NCBI RefSeq assembly: GCF_003386235.1
Contig: NZ_QRDZ01000032.1
Span: 50,318-114,317 of the forward strand
From: Cohnella phaseoli
Lineage (GTDB): Bacteria; Bacillota; Bacilli; Paenibacillales; Paenibacillaceae
DNA: 64,000 bases
Direction: 5' to 3'
Shown here one piece after another: positions 52,863 through 61,190 of the stretch (its first letter is position 1; each line of letters begins with the position of its first letter). The notes below the pieces were generated by a model. The model worked only from the letters and a program-made list of their open reading frames with translations, ran no database searches and was not told the origin of the DNA. Made by a program: the position numbers and the translations under genes.

Positions 52863-54497
52863 TTAGTTCGTTACCGTAAAGATCGTATCATCTTCTTTAA
52901 GAAACTGTATCCTTTTCGAATAATCTTGTTCTGCTTGGTTTTTTGTCAGGATATCACTGGAAATTAATAAATCATAAAATGACTTCAGCATCTGTTCTGA
53001 TATAACATAAGGATGCCTCTCGGAAGTAATCATCATTCTTTGTCCATCAATCAGGACAGCGGCTATTTTTTGGGGCTGAACAAGCTCAATCTGTACACCG
53101 CTACTGTCTATGATAACATACATTTCTTTTCCATTTTCAAATGCGATATGTTTGACTTCTGCCCCGTTTGCCAAGCGACTCTGGAGTTCTTTCATGGAGT
53201 ACCCCGGAATCGGGTCATTTTTAAAAAGCCAGTTGGCGAAATCTTTAGCGTCGACACGATCCGTATCGTATTTTTTCCAACCGGCTCCATTGTTCTTGCG
53301 AATCTGTATGGAGTTGTCATTCGTAATGCGCAGAACCATCTCATTGTCCACGTAAACTGCCCTATACTTTGAAGCATGAAGCTGATCCATCAGCTGCGGT
53401 ACATCCGAACGGTTAAAGGTTAAATCAATCGGCATTAATGCCGTTGAGGATTCACCTTGATACAAAGCAGGAGCCTCTTCAGCTACTGGCTTGTCATCGG
53501 AAGCCACTTCCTTCTTATCCAGAGCGGAAGTTGCAAATACTGTAACGGTTCCGGTCACAATCGCAATAGCGAGCAGCATCGTCGCTATAGAGACTTTTTT
53601 AATTTTCATAATCGATATAATCCTTTCTTCAATGGGGCTTTTAGAAAAATAACTAACCATTGACGACAGCCCGCTTTTCTTTACTTCCATATGAACAAGT
53701 GTCCTGGCATAAGCAGGCTTCGTGCTTTCCCCAAATGTCCTTATGACCTTTTCATCGCAGGATAGCTCGATGTCACGATTAGCAAGGATGTACATGACCC
53801 ACACGAAAGGGTTGAACCAATGGATACACAAGCTGGCGGCAAGCAGCCACTTTTTGAGCGTGTCAAATCGATGGATGTGAGTATACTCGTGGGCAAGGAT
53901 AAACCTGAGTTGTTCGGTATCGGTATAGTCGATATGTTTAGGCAAGAGTATGACGGGCCGAAAAACACCATAGGTGAGCGGAGCTAAAATGAGATCTGAT
54001 TGCCGAACTTGCACCTTTCGCCATAAGGGATTAGACTGCTGCCATTTCTGGACAAAATCGCTTTTAATCGGCAGCGAGCTGCGATAATGCTTTCGGCACC
54101 TTAAATGCGGGATGATAATAGATAAAGCACATAGAGTAAAACCAACAAGCCAAACAGGCATAAAGGGCGATAGGGTTGCACTCGGCTCCAGTGGTCCGTT
54201 TGGCGTGACCATACGCTCAGTAATGAACGGTAGGGTAACCGTTTCACCATTGGTAACAGGCGAACTTGGCGTTGAGGGAATGTTCCCCTGTAAGGTGAAC
54301 ATCCTGCCTAAGTCGTTAACCGCCGTAAAAATACTAAATGGCGAATGAAAAGAAACGGGAACCAGTAACCGTAATAACGCAACGCCCCAAAGAAGGATAA
54401 AGGTCATCTTCGGAATTCTATGCAGCAGCAAGGGACGAAAACAAACAACTACAAGAATGAAGAGGGAAGCCGATAAACTCATTTCAATCAACGACAT
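52863..54497 (-). CDS. BlaR1-like M56 metallopeptidase sensor
   Basis: The 544-residue membrane protein has four N-terminal helices, with the M56 zinc protease motif LAHEYTHIHRFD (HExxH near residue 205) and ELSCDEKVI, then a single helix (about 300-320, ATMLLAIAIVTGTVTVFA) and an extracellular C-terminal part of about 200 residues. That C-terminus lacks the STFK-type beta-lactam-binding domain of BlaR1 and reads like a different sensor (WKKYDTDRVDAKDFANWLF). On activation it would cut the BlaI-like repressor. No beta-lactamase gene is nearby. A GTG at 54509 is an alternative start. Confidence 0.9.
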   Translation of the reverse strand: MSLIEMSLSASLFILVVVCFRPLLLHRIPKMTFILLWGVALLRLLVPVSFHSPFSIFTAVNDLGRMFTLQGNIPSTPSSPVTNGETVTLPFITERMVTPNGPLEPSATLSPFMPVWLVGFTLCALSIIIPHLRCRKHYRSSLPIKSDFVQKWQQSNPLWRKVQVRQSDLILAPLTYGVFRPVILLPKHIDYTDTEQLRFILAHEYTHIHRFDTLKKWLLAASLCIHWFNPFVWVMYILANRDIELSCDEKVIRTFGESTKPAYARTLVHMEVKKSGLSSMVSYFSKSPIEERIISIMKIKKVSIATMLLAIAIVTGTVTVFATSALDKKEVASDDKPVAEEAPALYQGESSTALMPIDLTFNRSDVPQLMDQLHASKYRAVYVDNEMVLRITNDNSIQIRKNNGAGWKKYDTDRVDAKDFANWLFKNDPIPGYSMKELQSRLANGAEVKHIAFENGKEMYVIIDSSGVQIELVQPQKIAAVLIDGQRMMITSERHPYVISEQMLKSFYDLLISSDILTKNQAEQDYSKRIQFLKEDDTIFTVTN

Positions 54498-54505
54498 GCT
54501 CCACC

Positions 54506-54865
54506 TCACTCCAATCTCTCAATAAGTTGCTTTAAGCGGCTAATCTCCTCAGATGTCAACCGTTTTTGCCCCAGAAGCGAAGCGATCAGCCTATCAGGGG
54601 CGCCATTATACATTTTATTGATTAGTTCCGTTGTTTCATGCTCTTGTACCTGCTCTCGCGTCACAAGCGCACAACAAACGAAATTTGGCTCTTTGCGCTC
54701 AATCGCTCCTTTATCGAGGCACTTCTTAATAATGGTATAAGTTGTAGTCTTGCTCCATCCCACTTTTTCCTTTGTTATTTCCGCAATCCTCTTGGCAGTT
54801 GTATTACCTTCCTGCCATAAAATCTCCATAATGTTAAGCTCACTGTCAAACAGCTTTATGCTCAT
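54506..54865 (-). CDS. BlaI/MecI-family repressor
   Basis: The 119-residue protein has the BlaI winged helix (LNIMEILWQEGNTTAKRIAEITKEKVGWSKTTTYTIIKKCLDKGAIERKEPNF) and a C-terminal dimer helix (LTSEEISRLKQLIERLE). ATG 54865 follows GGGAGGTG. It would bind the two TTCTACT dyads just upstream and be cleaved by the M56 partner, whose gene follows with overlapping or adjoining ends. This pair controls the operon itself; other targets are not evident. Confidence 0.93.
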   Translation of the reverse strand: MSIKLFDSELNIMEILWQEGNTTAKRIAEITKEKVGWSKTTTYTIIKKCLDKGAIERKEPNFVCCALVTREQVQEHETTELINKMYNGAPDRLIASLLGQKRLTSEEISRLKQLIERLE

Positions 54866-54885
54866 TTGAAAGCACCTCCCATTCG

Positions 54886-54933
54886 TTCTACTGCAGTAGA
54901 ATATGTTGCTGTTCATTCTACTCCGATAGAATG
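54886..54933 (-). promoter_or_regulatory. Two BlaI-type operator dyads
   Basis: TTCTACTGCAGTAGAA (54886-54901) is a perfect dyad. CATTCTACTCCGATAGAATG (54914-54933) is a second dyad with an imperfect middle. Their centres are 30 bp apart, about three helical turns. They lie just upstream of the BlaI-like gene, as expected for an autorepressor binding two dimers on one face. Confidence 0.88.
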
Positions 54934-55020
54934 AATTCGTCAAGCAGAGGGTTTAGCCGAAGAGGGTACCTACTTTCATCTATCTCAGATTATTAGGGAT
55001 TGGTTCATCTTTTATTGAGA

Positions 55021-55060
55021 GAAAAAGCCTCTTCCACTAACATGGAAGAAGCCCTTTTCT
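55021..55060 (-). terminator. Terminator-like hairpin near the left flank of the defence operon
   Basis: GCCTCTTCCA (55027-55036) pairs with TGGAAGAAGC (55043-55052) with one mismatch, and the minus strand continues with TTTTTC. It sits 60 bp from the sulfurtransferase-derived flank and may end transcripts running left from the defence operon. Confidence 0.6.
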
Positions 55061-55115
55061 AAGTTATATATAGCGTCCCTCTGGGCTTTTATGTTATCCG
55101 TTGACTTTTCGTTGA

Positions 55116-55470
55116 TTAAAAACGAACAATCACGCACTTCTTGACTGGAATGCACGGGCTGGGGTTTGCACCAATGCTATGGTGGGCATCCCGGCCCATT
55201 GTGTGTCTATACAACGCATTATGAATAATACGAGCGGACTTTGCATCACCCACTCTGTATGTACTTTTCAGAGTCTGCTTGTTGACTCCGATCATAGAAA
55301 AATACACCGCCTAGGCATACAGCCCAAATGGCGATGTATTCAACGTACATACTGCTCCCTGGCTCTCGGTTATTCTTCGTCTCCAACAGCGATTGGATTG
55401 CCAGAGTAACTAATCCAATCGCTCCAGCTGTCGGGTTCCCTCCTGAAGCGTTCTTAAAATACATCAAAAT
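55116..55470. repeat. Left flanking copy of a sulfurtransferase 3' end plus downstream DNA
   Basis: On the minus strand about 25 codons end PDSWSDWISYSGNPIAVGDEE before a stop, aligning to the intact enzyme's C-terminus; then GAATACATCG, GGCGGTGTATTTTT, GAGTCAACA, GTACATACAGA and TATAGACA-(CA)-GG match in order the DNA after the intact gene. The two copies (here and 60835-61190) are in direct orientation, about 65-70% alike by eye. The sulfurtransferase part is cut by a stop at its upstream side. This copy is on the far side of the defence operon. Confidence 0.75.
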
Positions 55471-55722
55471 GTATCGAAAAAGTATCGATCCACGTCATTT
55501 TACTCATTGCTCCATCAGGTCCATTGAGTCAGAGTGTCAGGGAGTGCCGACCTGCACTTTACTCCAGAGAGAACTGTAACCGTTCAATAAAAAGTTAGTG
55601 CCATTGGTTTGCGGAACTGCGATAATACAAGCATATAAAAGAAGCCCTAGCCTCTCCTTACTTTTACTCCCATTTCAACAAAAGGCTTTTTCCAATGAAA
55701 TAAGCCCGTTTGGAAGTATAGT
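55471..55722. other. Intergenic region after the defence operon
   Basis: No gene is supported. GAAGCCCTAGCCTCTCCTTACTTTTACTCCCATTTC contains TACTTTTACTCCC, like the CTTTTACTCCC at the scraps near 22.6 and 49.4 kb, so more decayed repeat may lie here. It also holds the likely 3' transcript end of the operon. Confidence 0.35.
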
Positions 55723-57561
55723 TCAATTCTTGTTTAACACTCGGTCAAGTACACTGTTCATGACATCAATTATATCTTGTAATCGCTCTTTTATTATCGT
55801 CAAGTCTTGAGCAGGATTCATTGGAAATATACAAATGGAATCATCGCTTATAAGTTGTTGACTTTGCCAATCGGCTCTCGCTTCAGCGTACAATGCCCAT
55901 ACTTCACGAACTGGCCTTGGGCTTAATAATTCTCTTATGTGTCTTCCTTCTTCTTCACCATACAAATATTTCGAGTTGCTATCACGTTTATAAGCAATCA
56001 ATTGCTCCATCTCTCTCGGTCTGTTCATTAAGTTATGTGACCCGTTCCGCCAAAAATTATTAATCGGTCGGTATTTAAAATCGATCATCAGACTGCCTAC
56101 ATACACATCTCGTTTGTAAAAATCCACTCGACCATCTGGTCGGTTATTTTTCCCCATATATAAAGGTGCACGTTCTAAGTTCGTCTCCCTACCAGCTAGA
56201 GGAAGAACCCCATCATACACGTAATGGATACGCATGTCATTCTTGATCAAAACGATACATTCCCCATTCGGAAGAAAGGGAATTAACAATGACTCGTCCT
56301 GACCCAGTCTATCGAAAAACCAACCCGATTTCGGTTGGAACCCGAATTCCGTTAACAATTTAAGAACTTGGAAATATCCCCACATTTCATAAAGCTTATC
56401 TGTTCGCTTCCATTGATAAGTAAAAGCTGGGTCAAAATACACCTCCATTTCTTCAGAAATAATATCGCGATGGAGTTGATACAAAGCCCTGTAACGTGAA
56501 TCAGAAAGCAGATTGTGAGGTATATGAGTGAATGTTTTGTTGGTAATCTCCTGATACCACGGAGCATGAACAATCATGTGAAAACCAATTTTCATTCTGT
56601 GTACGAGTAATCGGTACTCTTCCAAAAAAGAAGAAACACGTTCTTTTTCTTCTAACTCCCTTCGAGTGCTCTCTTGGAACTGGTACCGTTCAAGTTCAAC
56701 AATCTCTTGAATTAATCGATCTTTGTAGAAATTCATCGCCTCTTCAAACTGATCCAACAACGCCATCACATTTCTAACGATAAATTTCACCCAGCGATTT
56801 TCTGGAAGATCATAATCTATTGCACTATAGGGTGTAAATAAATCTCCATCGTGGAGAGATTTCGTCTGCTGAGTACGCAAAGTCACATGATCGATCTTTT
56901 TTGAACGATTTTCTTTTGTCCACTGATATCCTTTTCTAATACGATAATTCGCCTTTTGATAAATATCCATTAAAGCAGCCATAACTGTCGGGTAATGTTT
57001 TTTTATAATCATAAACTGCCTTAGTAATTGTGGAGGAAGTGCTTTAATCTGGCTATCAGCAGGAGAATATACTTTCTTTACGAAATCAATTGCAAGTCCT
57101 CTCATGAGACCCTCTAAGTCCCGTTTAATAACTTCTAATTGATCTTCCGTAACCTGCTTTGGGCGAATTACAAATGGATTAAAATATGTCTTACCCTCCA
57201 CAAAAACCTTTGCCAAATAAACGCCTGGAATTAGTGGATAGTAATCTTTAGTATAGAGAACGACCGGGGTACTTGAAGGCTTTAAATAGATATCACCGTT
57301 CTCATCTGTTTCTATCCTCTCATCTGAGAGTGACTCTAAACCGTACATATAAAATCTGGCATTTTTATCTTCGGACTGGAAAATGATGCTGACCGGTATA
57401 TTTTCCGTCAATTCGAATGAAAAAATCATATCTAATACATTTTCATATCTATAGAATCTCTCCACATAAACTGGTCTTTCATATTCGTAGACAAACGAGA
57501 TGTTCATCAAATCCCGGGAAATTGACTCGAGCATAGGTTCAGAATTATACTGTGAAACCAT
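55723..57561 (-). CDS. DUF2357 plus PD-(D/E)XK nuclease, McrC-like
   Basis: The 612-residue protein has an N-terminal beta-rich region (1-110), a helical DUF2357-like middle (about 180-330) and a C-terminal nuclease core: GRVDFYKRDVY (D) and SLMIDFKYRP (D-x-K), residues about 475-500, followed by EMEQLIAYKRD. That D...(D/E)xK pattern is the PD-(D/E)XK catalytic set and this combination is found in McrC-type endonuclease partners of McrB. It would cut nucleic acid when the AAA+ motor presents it. ATG 57561 overlaps the motor gene by 17 bases. Function as defence is inferred from the pair. Confidence 0.85.
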   Translation of the reverse strand: MVSQYNSEPMLESISRDLMNISFVYEYERPVYVERFYRYENVLDMIFSFELTENIPVSIIFQSEDKNARFYMYGLESLSDERIETDENGDIYLKPSSTPVVLYTKDYYPLIPGVYLAKVFVEGKTYFNPFVIRPKQVTEDQLEVIKRDLEGLMRGLAIDFVKKVYSPADSQIKALPPQLLRQFMIIKKHYPTVMAALMDIYQKANYRIRKGYQWTKENRSKKIDHVTLRTQQTKSLHDGDLFTPYSAIDYDLPENRWVKFIVRNVMALLDQFEEAMNFYKDRLIQEIVELERYQFQESTRRELEEKERVSSFLEEYRLLVHRMKIGFHMIVHAPWYQEITNKTFTHIPHNLLSDSRYRALYQLHRDIISEEMEVYFDPAFTYQWKRTDKLYEMWGYFQVLKLLTEFGFQPKSGWFFDRLGQDESLLIPFLPNGECIVLIKNDMRIHYVYDGVLPLAGRETNLERAPLYMGKNNRPDGRVDFYKRDVYVGSLMIDFKYRPINNFWRNGSHNLMNRPREMEQLIAYKRDSNSKYLYGEEEGRHIRELLSPRPVREVWALYAEARADWQSQQLISDDSICIFPMNPAQDLTIIKERLQDIIDVMNSVLDRVLNKN

Positions 57562-59521
57562 TAACTTTCAACTCTTTCGCCTTTTGGTATATTGCATCCC
57601 TGGTTTTCGCAAATCCCGAAACACTGTTGTATCGCTCAATAAGATCAAACAACAGCCCTTCAACCCGGTCCTCGACTATTTTTCCGATTAGACCTTTCAG
57701 CAATCCTTCCGGACCTCTTAACTTCGTCAATATCCGCTGAACTACTTGGATATCAAATGCATCTTTGCGACTCAAATATGAGTTCGGCGGCAGATTTTTG
57801 ATGTAATGATCAATCTGCTTTACTACACGAGGGCCTATACCTAGACTTTTGTTTTCCTTCTGCATTTTCAAATGCATTTCCCACAAGAAATTTAACTCGT
57901 CATCAGTTAGTACCATTGAACCTTCTTGTTTTCGGAACCGATTGAACATCTCGTAAGTATATGGCTTACGTGTCTTCTCTTTAGATTCACGTGTATTTCG
58001 ACTACTAAGCATCGTGTACGGTTGCACATCAAGTGTAATAACATTCGCTCGATCGAGAACCTTATCAGAAAAATGATATGTGGATTCATCGATATTTACT
58101 GTGCCAACAAACACCACATTTTGACCAATATTAATCTCCGGCCCATATTGAGTCGAGTTGTAGATTTGCTGAGATATACGATCACTGTACAAGCGTAATA
58201 TACGGCGATTAGGTTCCATTTCCAAGACTGAAAGAAATTGGGAAAAATAGTGCTCAACACGCGAAAGATTCATCTCGTCAAAGCATATTACAAATATCTT
58301 GCCCCGTTCTTGCTGGGCTTGGAATAATGCATCAACAAGAGCAGTATCGCTAGGACGATACAACATATTCTTTGTATCAATATAACCAAGCAAATCAGAA
58401 TCATCTGCCCATGATGGCCGCACAGGAACAAACACTAGTTGTGTAGCGTCTAGTCCAAGTGCTCTTCCATATGCTTGTACCAATCGAGATTTCCCGGTTC
58501 CACTCATCCCTGCCAAGATTGTTAATGCGTTAGATTTCATCGCCGTATGGAAATTGTACAAATCCTTCTCGAAATACTGAAGACCCATCTCCCTAGTTGT
58601 CTGAATGAAGTATTCCAAGAATTCTTCTTCTTTGTCTTGCGAATCATCCTCAGGTAGTATTGCATTTTCCTCCTGCTCATCCTTTTCAAACACTGACTCT
58701 TCAACCAATCTGGTCACTTCCGGTTGAATTGTCTCACGCAGTACTTCATCGATAGGATGGGCTGCTTCTAGTTCACGCTCCATCTCTGAATAAGTCTCTT
58801 GATCCACAAAAAGCAGCATATCGTTCTCGTTACCTTCACGATAAATCTTATTTTGCCATGTATCAAATGGGATCTCTCTTACTCCATAATTAGACACGAA
58901 AGAAAACCCACCATGTGCATACTCATGATGATCGAATAATCCATATGCTGAGTATGCCTTCCCCTCTTTCCAGAGCACGATTGACGGTGTATCGTCAGGT
59001 TCAATTGATATGCCCTCAGCAGTTCCAATATACTTTCCCTGAATAAGAGAGTCAGCAAAGTTTTCTTTTGTCAACTTGTGTACTTCTTCTTTGAAGATTG
59101 GCACTGCCTTAAACTGCTGATTTACTTTATAGCTCTCCAGCTTTGGAACAAGACGAATGTCAGTGGCTACGTATACCTCTCCGTAGTTCGAAAGCACTTT
59201 TTTGGTGGGCTTAAATAGCACTAAGCTATCCATCAAAAATTCAATCAGATCATTCGTGCGAGTATACTCATGATCTGCGTAGCTTTCTTCAAATCCGTAT
59301 TTATCCAGGTCTGTCGAATAACAAGTGAACAATATCTGGTTTCTAGGAAAACTTTCAGGTGTTTCACTTATAACTTTAAAGAAGAATTGAAGTCTATTTT
59401 GTGAATTAATAAATACAGCCTTATGCCTTCCCATACTTTCATAAACTTCTTCGTTCGATGCAAGAATACCTAAAAAATCAACATCCCATTTCTTCCGTTG
59501 TAGCAAACCATCCGCCCCCAT
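57545..59521 (-). CDS. McrB-like AAA+ motor protein
   Basis: The 658-residue protein has an N-terminal half of about 320 residues without a domain that I recognise (a possible recognition domain) and an AAA+ domain: GMSGTGKSRL (Walker A, about 335-342), WADDSDLLGYID, VICFDEMNLSR (Walker B, about 410), and FVGTVNIDEST (the N-x-x-D motif of McrB-type GTPases, about 470), then YHFSDKVLDRANVI. McrB proteins hydrolyse GTP to translocate DNA and drive McrC. ATG 59521 overlaps the stop of the coiled-coil gene by one base (TAATG), and its end overlaps the nuclease gene, so the three are translationally coupled. Confidence 0.9.
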   Translation of the reverse strand: MGADGLLQRKKWDVDFLGILASNEEVYESMGRHKAVFINSQNRLQFFFKVISETPESFPRNQILFTCYSTDLDKYGFEESYADHEYTRTNDLIEFLMDSLVLFKPTKKVLSNYGEVYVATDIRLVPKLESYKVNQQFKAVPIFKEEVHKLTKENFADSLIQGKYIGTAEGISIEPDDTPSIVLWKEGKAYSAYGLFDHHEYAHGGFSFVSNYGVREIPFDTWQNKIYREGNENDMLLFVDQETYSEMERELEAAHPIDEVLRETIQPEVTRLVEESVFEKDEQEENAILPEDDSQDKEEEFLEYFIQTTREMGLQYFEKDLYNFHTAMKSNALTILAGMSGTGKSRLVQAYGRALGLDATQLVFVPVRPSWADDSDLLGYIDTKNMLYRPSDTALVDALFQAQQERGKIFVICFDEMNLSRVEHYFSQFLSVLEMEPNRRILRLYSDRISQQIYNSTQYGPEINIGQNVVFVGTVNIDESTYHFSDKVLDRANVITLDVQPYTMLSSRNTRESKEKTRKPYTYEMFNRFRKQEGSMVLTDDELNFLWEMHLKMQKENKSLGIGPRVVKQIDHYIKNLPPNSYLSRKDAFDIQVVQRILTKLRGPEGLLKGLIGKIVEDRVEGLLFDLIERYNSVSGFAKTRDAIYQKAKELKVNGFTV

Positions 59522-60651
59522 TAACGAGAAATACAGTGATTTTTCAAATCGTTGTATGTATTAAAACCAGTTACTTTTTTTCCATACTTTTCATGAAGTA
59601 AATTTTGCTTTGGGACTGACAACCTGAATTTAATAAACCATATCTCGTCCGATTGATCCAAAGCATTAGTCTGAATAATATCCTCCAAATCATTAGGAAG
59701 AATTAGATTGACTTTTGTGAATTTCGGAACATCCAGCCCATCAGGCAAGGTTCGGTCAATGATTGTAAACATTTTTGCCTGACTAATGGTTCTTAACTGC
59801 TCGTCTTTTGCGTTATTCTCTTCTTCGATAACTTTAATACGTGCTTGTAAATCTGCATATTCTTTCCTGAGATCACCTTCCGCTTTTTGCAATTCTGTTA
59901 GCTGTTCATACAAGTCTTTATTTTTACGATCTCGATCACCAATTTCTGTTTTCCGTAGTTCAACCTCTCGCTCGAGTTTTTGACATACTTTTAGTAAATC
60001 ATTTCTTTGACTTTCTGTCTGGCTTATTGACTTTTTTAGCTCTTTATTTGATTTGATTACTTGTTGTTTCTCATCTTGAAGCTTTTTGTATTCTCTCTTA
60101 ACCTGTTCAAAATCGACCAACAAAGAAGCAAGTTTCTCTGGACTAGGAAGGGCACCAACGTTAAAAATTTCTACAATTGTATCGGAACTACTTGGCTCTG
60201 TTATGGACGGTTCTTTCTTTGCGGCTTTCGCCAATAATTTGTTGTGTAGTTGAACACCTTTATTGATCTGCTCTTCATCTGACTGAATTACCAAATACTC
60301 AATCACGTCATGTACATTTAGAACGGTCGTTTCTTTAAGCTCCTCCCAGATTGCATCTGATTCTTTTATACTTATATTGCGTAATATTTTATTTTTTTCA
60401 GTATCCGCTTGCTCGTGATACTTATTAAGGATATTTTTCACTCTAAGAGTGTTCTTTGGTTTGTTTAATTCAGTTTCAATTCGACTTCGAAACAAACGTA
60501 ACTGTTCAACTCTGATGTTTCTTAAATCACTGATTCCTTTGATTGCAATTTGTGACTTGGCCGTTAACGTCTTGTTTAAGTTATTTACAAGCTGAAGAAT
60601 GTTACTATCCGACATCTCACTGAACAACCATTTCCATACATCCCTATCCAA
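59521..60651 (-). CDS. Coiled-coil protein, first gene of the McrBC-like operon
   Basis: The 376-residue protein starts at TTG 60651 six bases after AAGGAGGT. Residues about 175-300 form a long heptad-rich coiled coil (VKREYKKLQDEKQQVIKSNKEL; LKVCQKLEREVELRKTEIG; EGDLRKEYADLQARIKVIEEE). A short folded C-terminus (LILPNDLEDIIQTN, DQSDEIWFIKFRL) may be a small domain. I recognise no enzyme motif. Its place before McrB-like and McrC-like genes recalls coiled-coil McrBC relatives (the CoCoNuT class), but a match is not shown here. Confidence 0.8.
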   Translation of the reverse strand: MDRDVWKWLFSEMSDSNILQLVNNLNKTLTAKSQIAIKGISDLRNIRVEQLRLFRSRIETELNKPKNTLRVKNILNKYHEQADTEKNKILRNISIKESDAIWEELKETTVLNVHDVIEYLVIQSDEEQINKGVQLHNKLLAKAAKKEPSITEPSSSDTIVEIFNVGALPSPEKLASLLVDFEQVKREYKKLQDEKQQVIKSNKELKKSISQTESQRNDLLKVCQKLEREVELRKTEIGDRDRKNKDLYEQLTELQKAEGDLRKEYADLQARIKVIEEENNAKDEQLRTISQAKMFTIIDRTLPDGLDVPKFTKVNLILPNDLEDIIQTNALDQSDEIWFIKFRLSVPKQNLLHEKYGKKVTGFNTYNDLKNHCISR

Positions 60652-60834
60652 GAAAATACCTCCTTAAATTTGTATTATTTTGTATCCTATAAATTATAAG
60701 CTAACAAACAAAAATATTAAACGATACAGATTGCTATCTTCCTTATTATGGACAATAAAATTTCATTTCCGTTTTATGAAATTCGAAATTGCTTCATCTC
60801 TTTCCTCGATAGGAGAAATTTAATGCTTACTTGT
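60652..60834 (-). promoter_or_regulatory. Leader of the defence operon, with a small dyad
   Basis: AT-rich DNA with TATAAT-like sequence (AGCTTATAATTTATAGG on the minus strand, about 60683-60698) lies before the AAGGAGGT. AATTTCAT (60759-60766) and ATGAAATT (60776-60783) make a dyad about 110 bp from the start codon, a candidate operator. Confidence 0.45.
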
Positions 60835-61190
60835 TGATTGTTGGTTGAATTAATGTTTTTACTGTTCTTCTTGTTGACTGAAGGCCGGAGCATACCTGAA
60901 TGGTGGACCGTCCCGCCCTGTATGTCTGTAAAGCATATTGCGATAAATTCGAACGCTTGTTTGGGTCGACCTTATCTGTAAGTACTTTCAACAAACGAGT
61001 GTTGACTCCGTGTTGACTCAGGACAATAAAAAATACATCGCCAGAGCGTACAAGCCCCATGACGATGTATTCAAAGTTAAAGTACTACTATACGCCTTTC
61101 GGTTCTTTCTCGTCCCCAACAGCTATCGGGTTATCTTGCCACGAAATCCAATCGCTCCAGCTCCCCGCATACAGCTTAACGTTCCCATAC
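60835..61190. repeat. Right flanking copy: 3' end of the sulfurtransferase gene plus downstream DNA
   Basis: This copy starts within the intact sulfurtransferase gene (61088-61190) and continues into the space after it. It aligns in direct orientation with 55116-55470: GAATACATCG, GGCGATGTATTTTTTA, GAGTCAACA, AAGTACTTACAGA, TTTACAGACATACAGGG and GGGACGG all have partners in order. The island 55.7-60.7 kb lies between the two. Confidence 0.78.

Noticed and set aside
55116..61190. A standard integrase-made island with attL and attR
   Set aside because: The flanks differ throughout and no integrase or excisionase gene is present, so simple site-specific integration is not supported.
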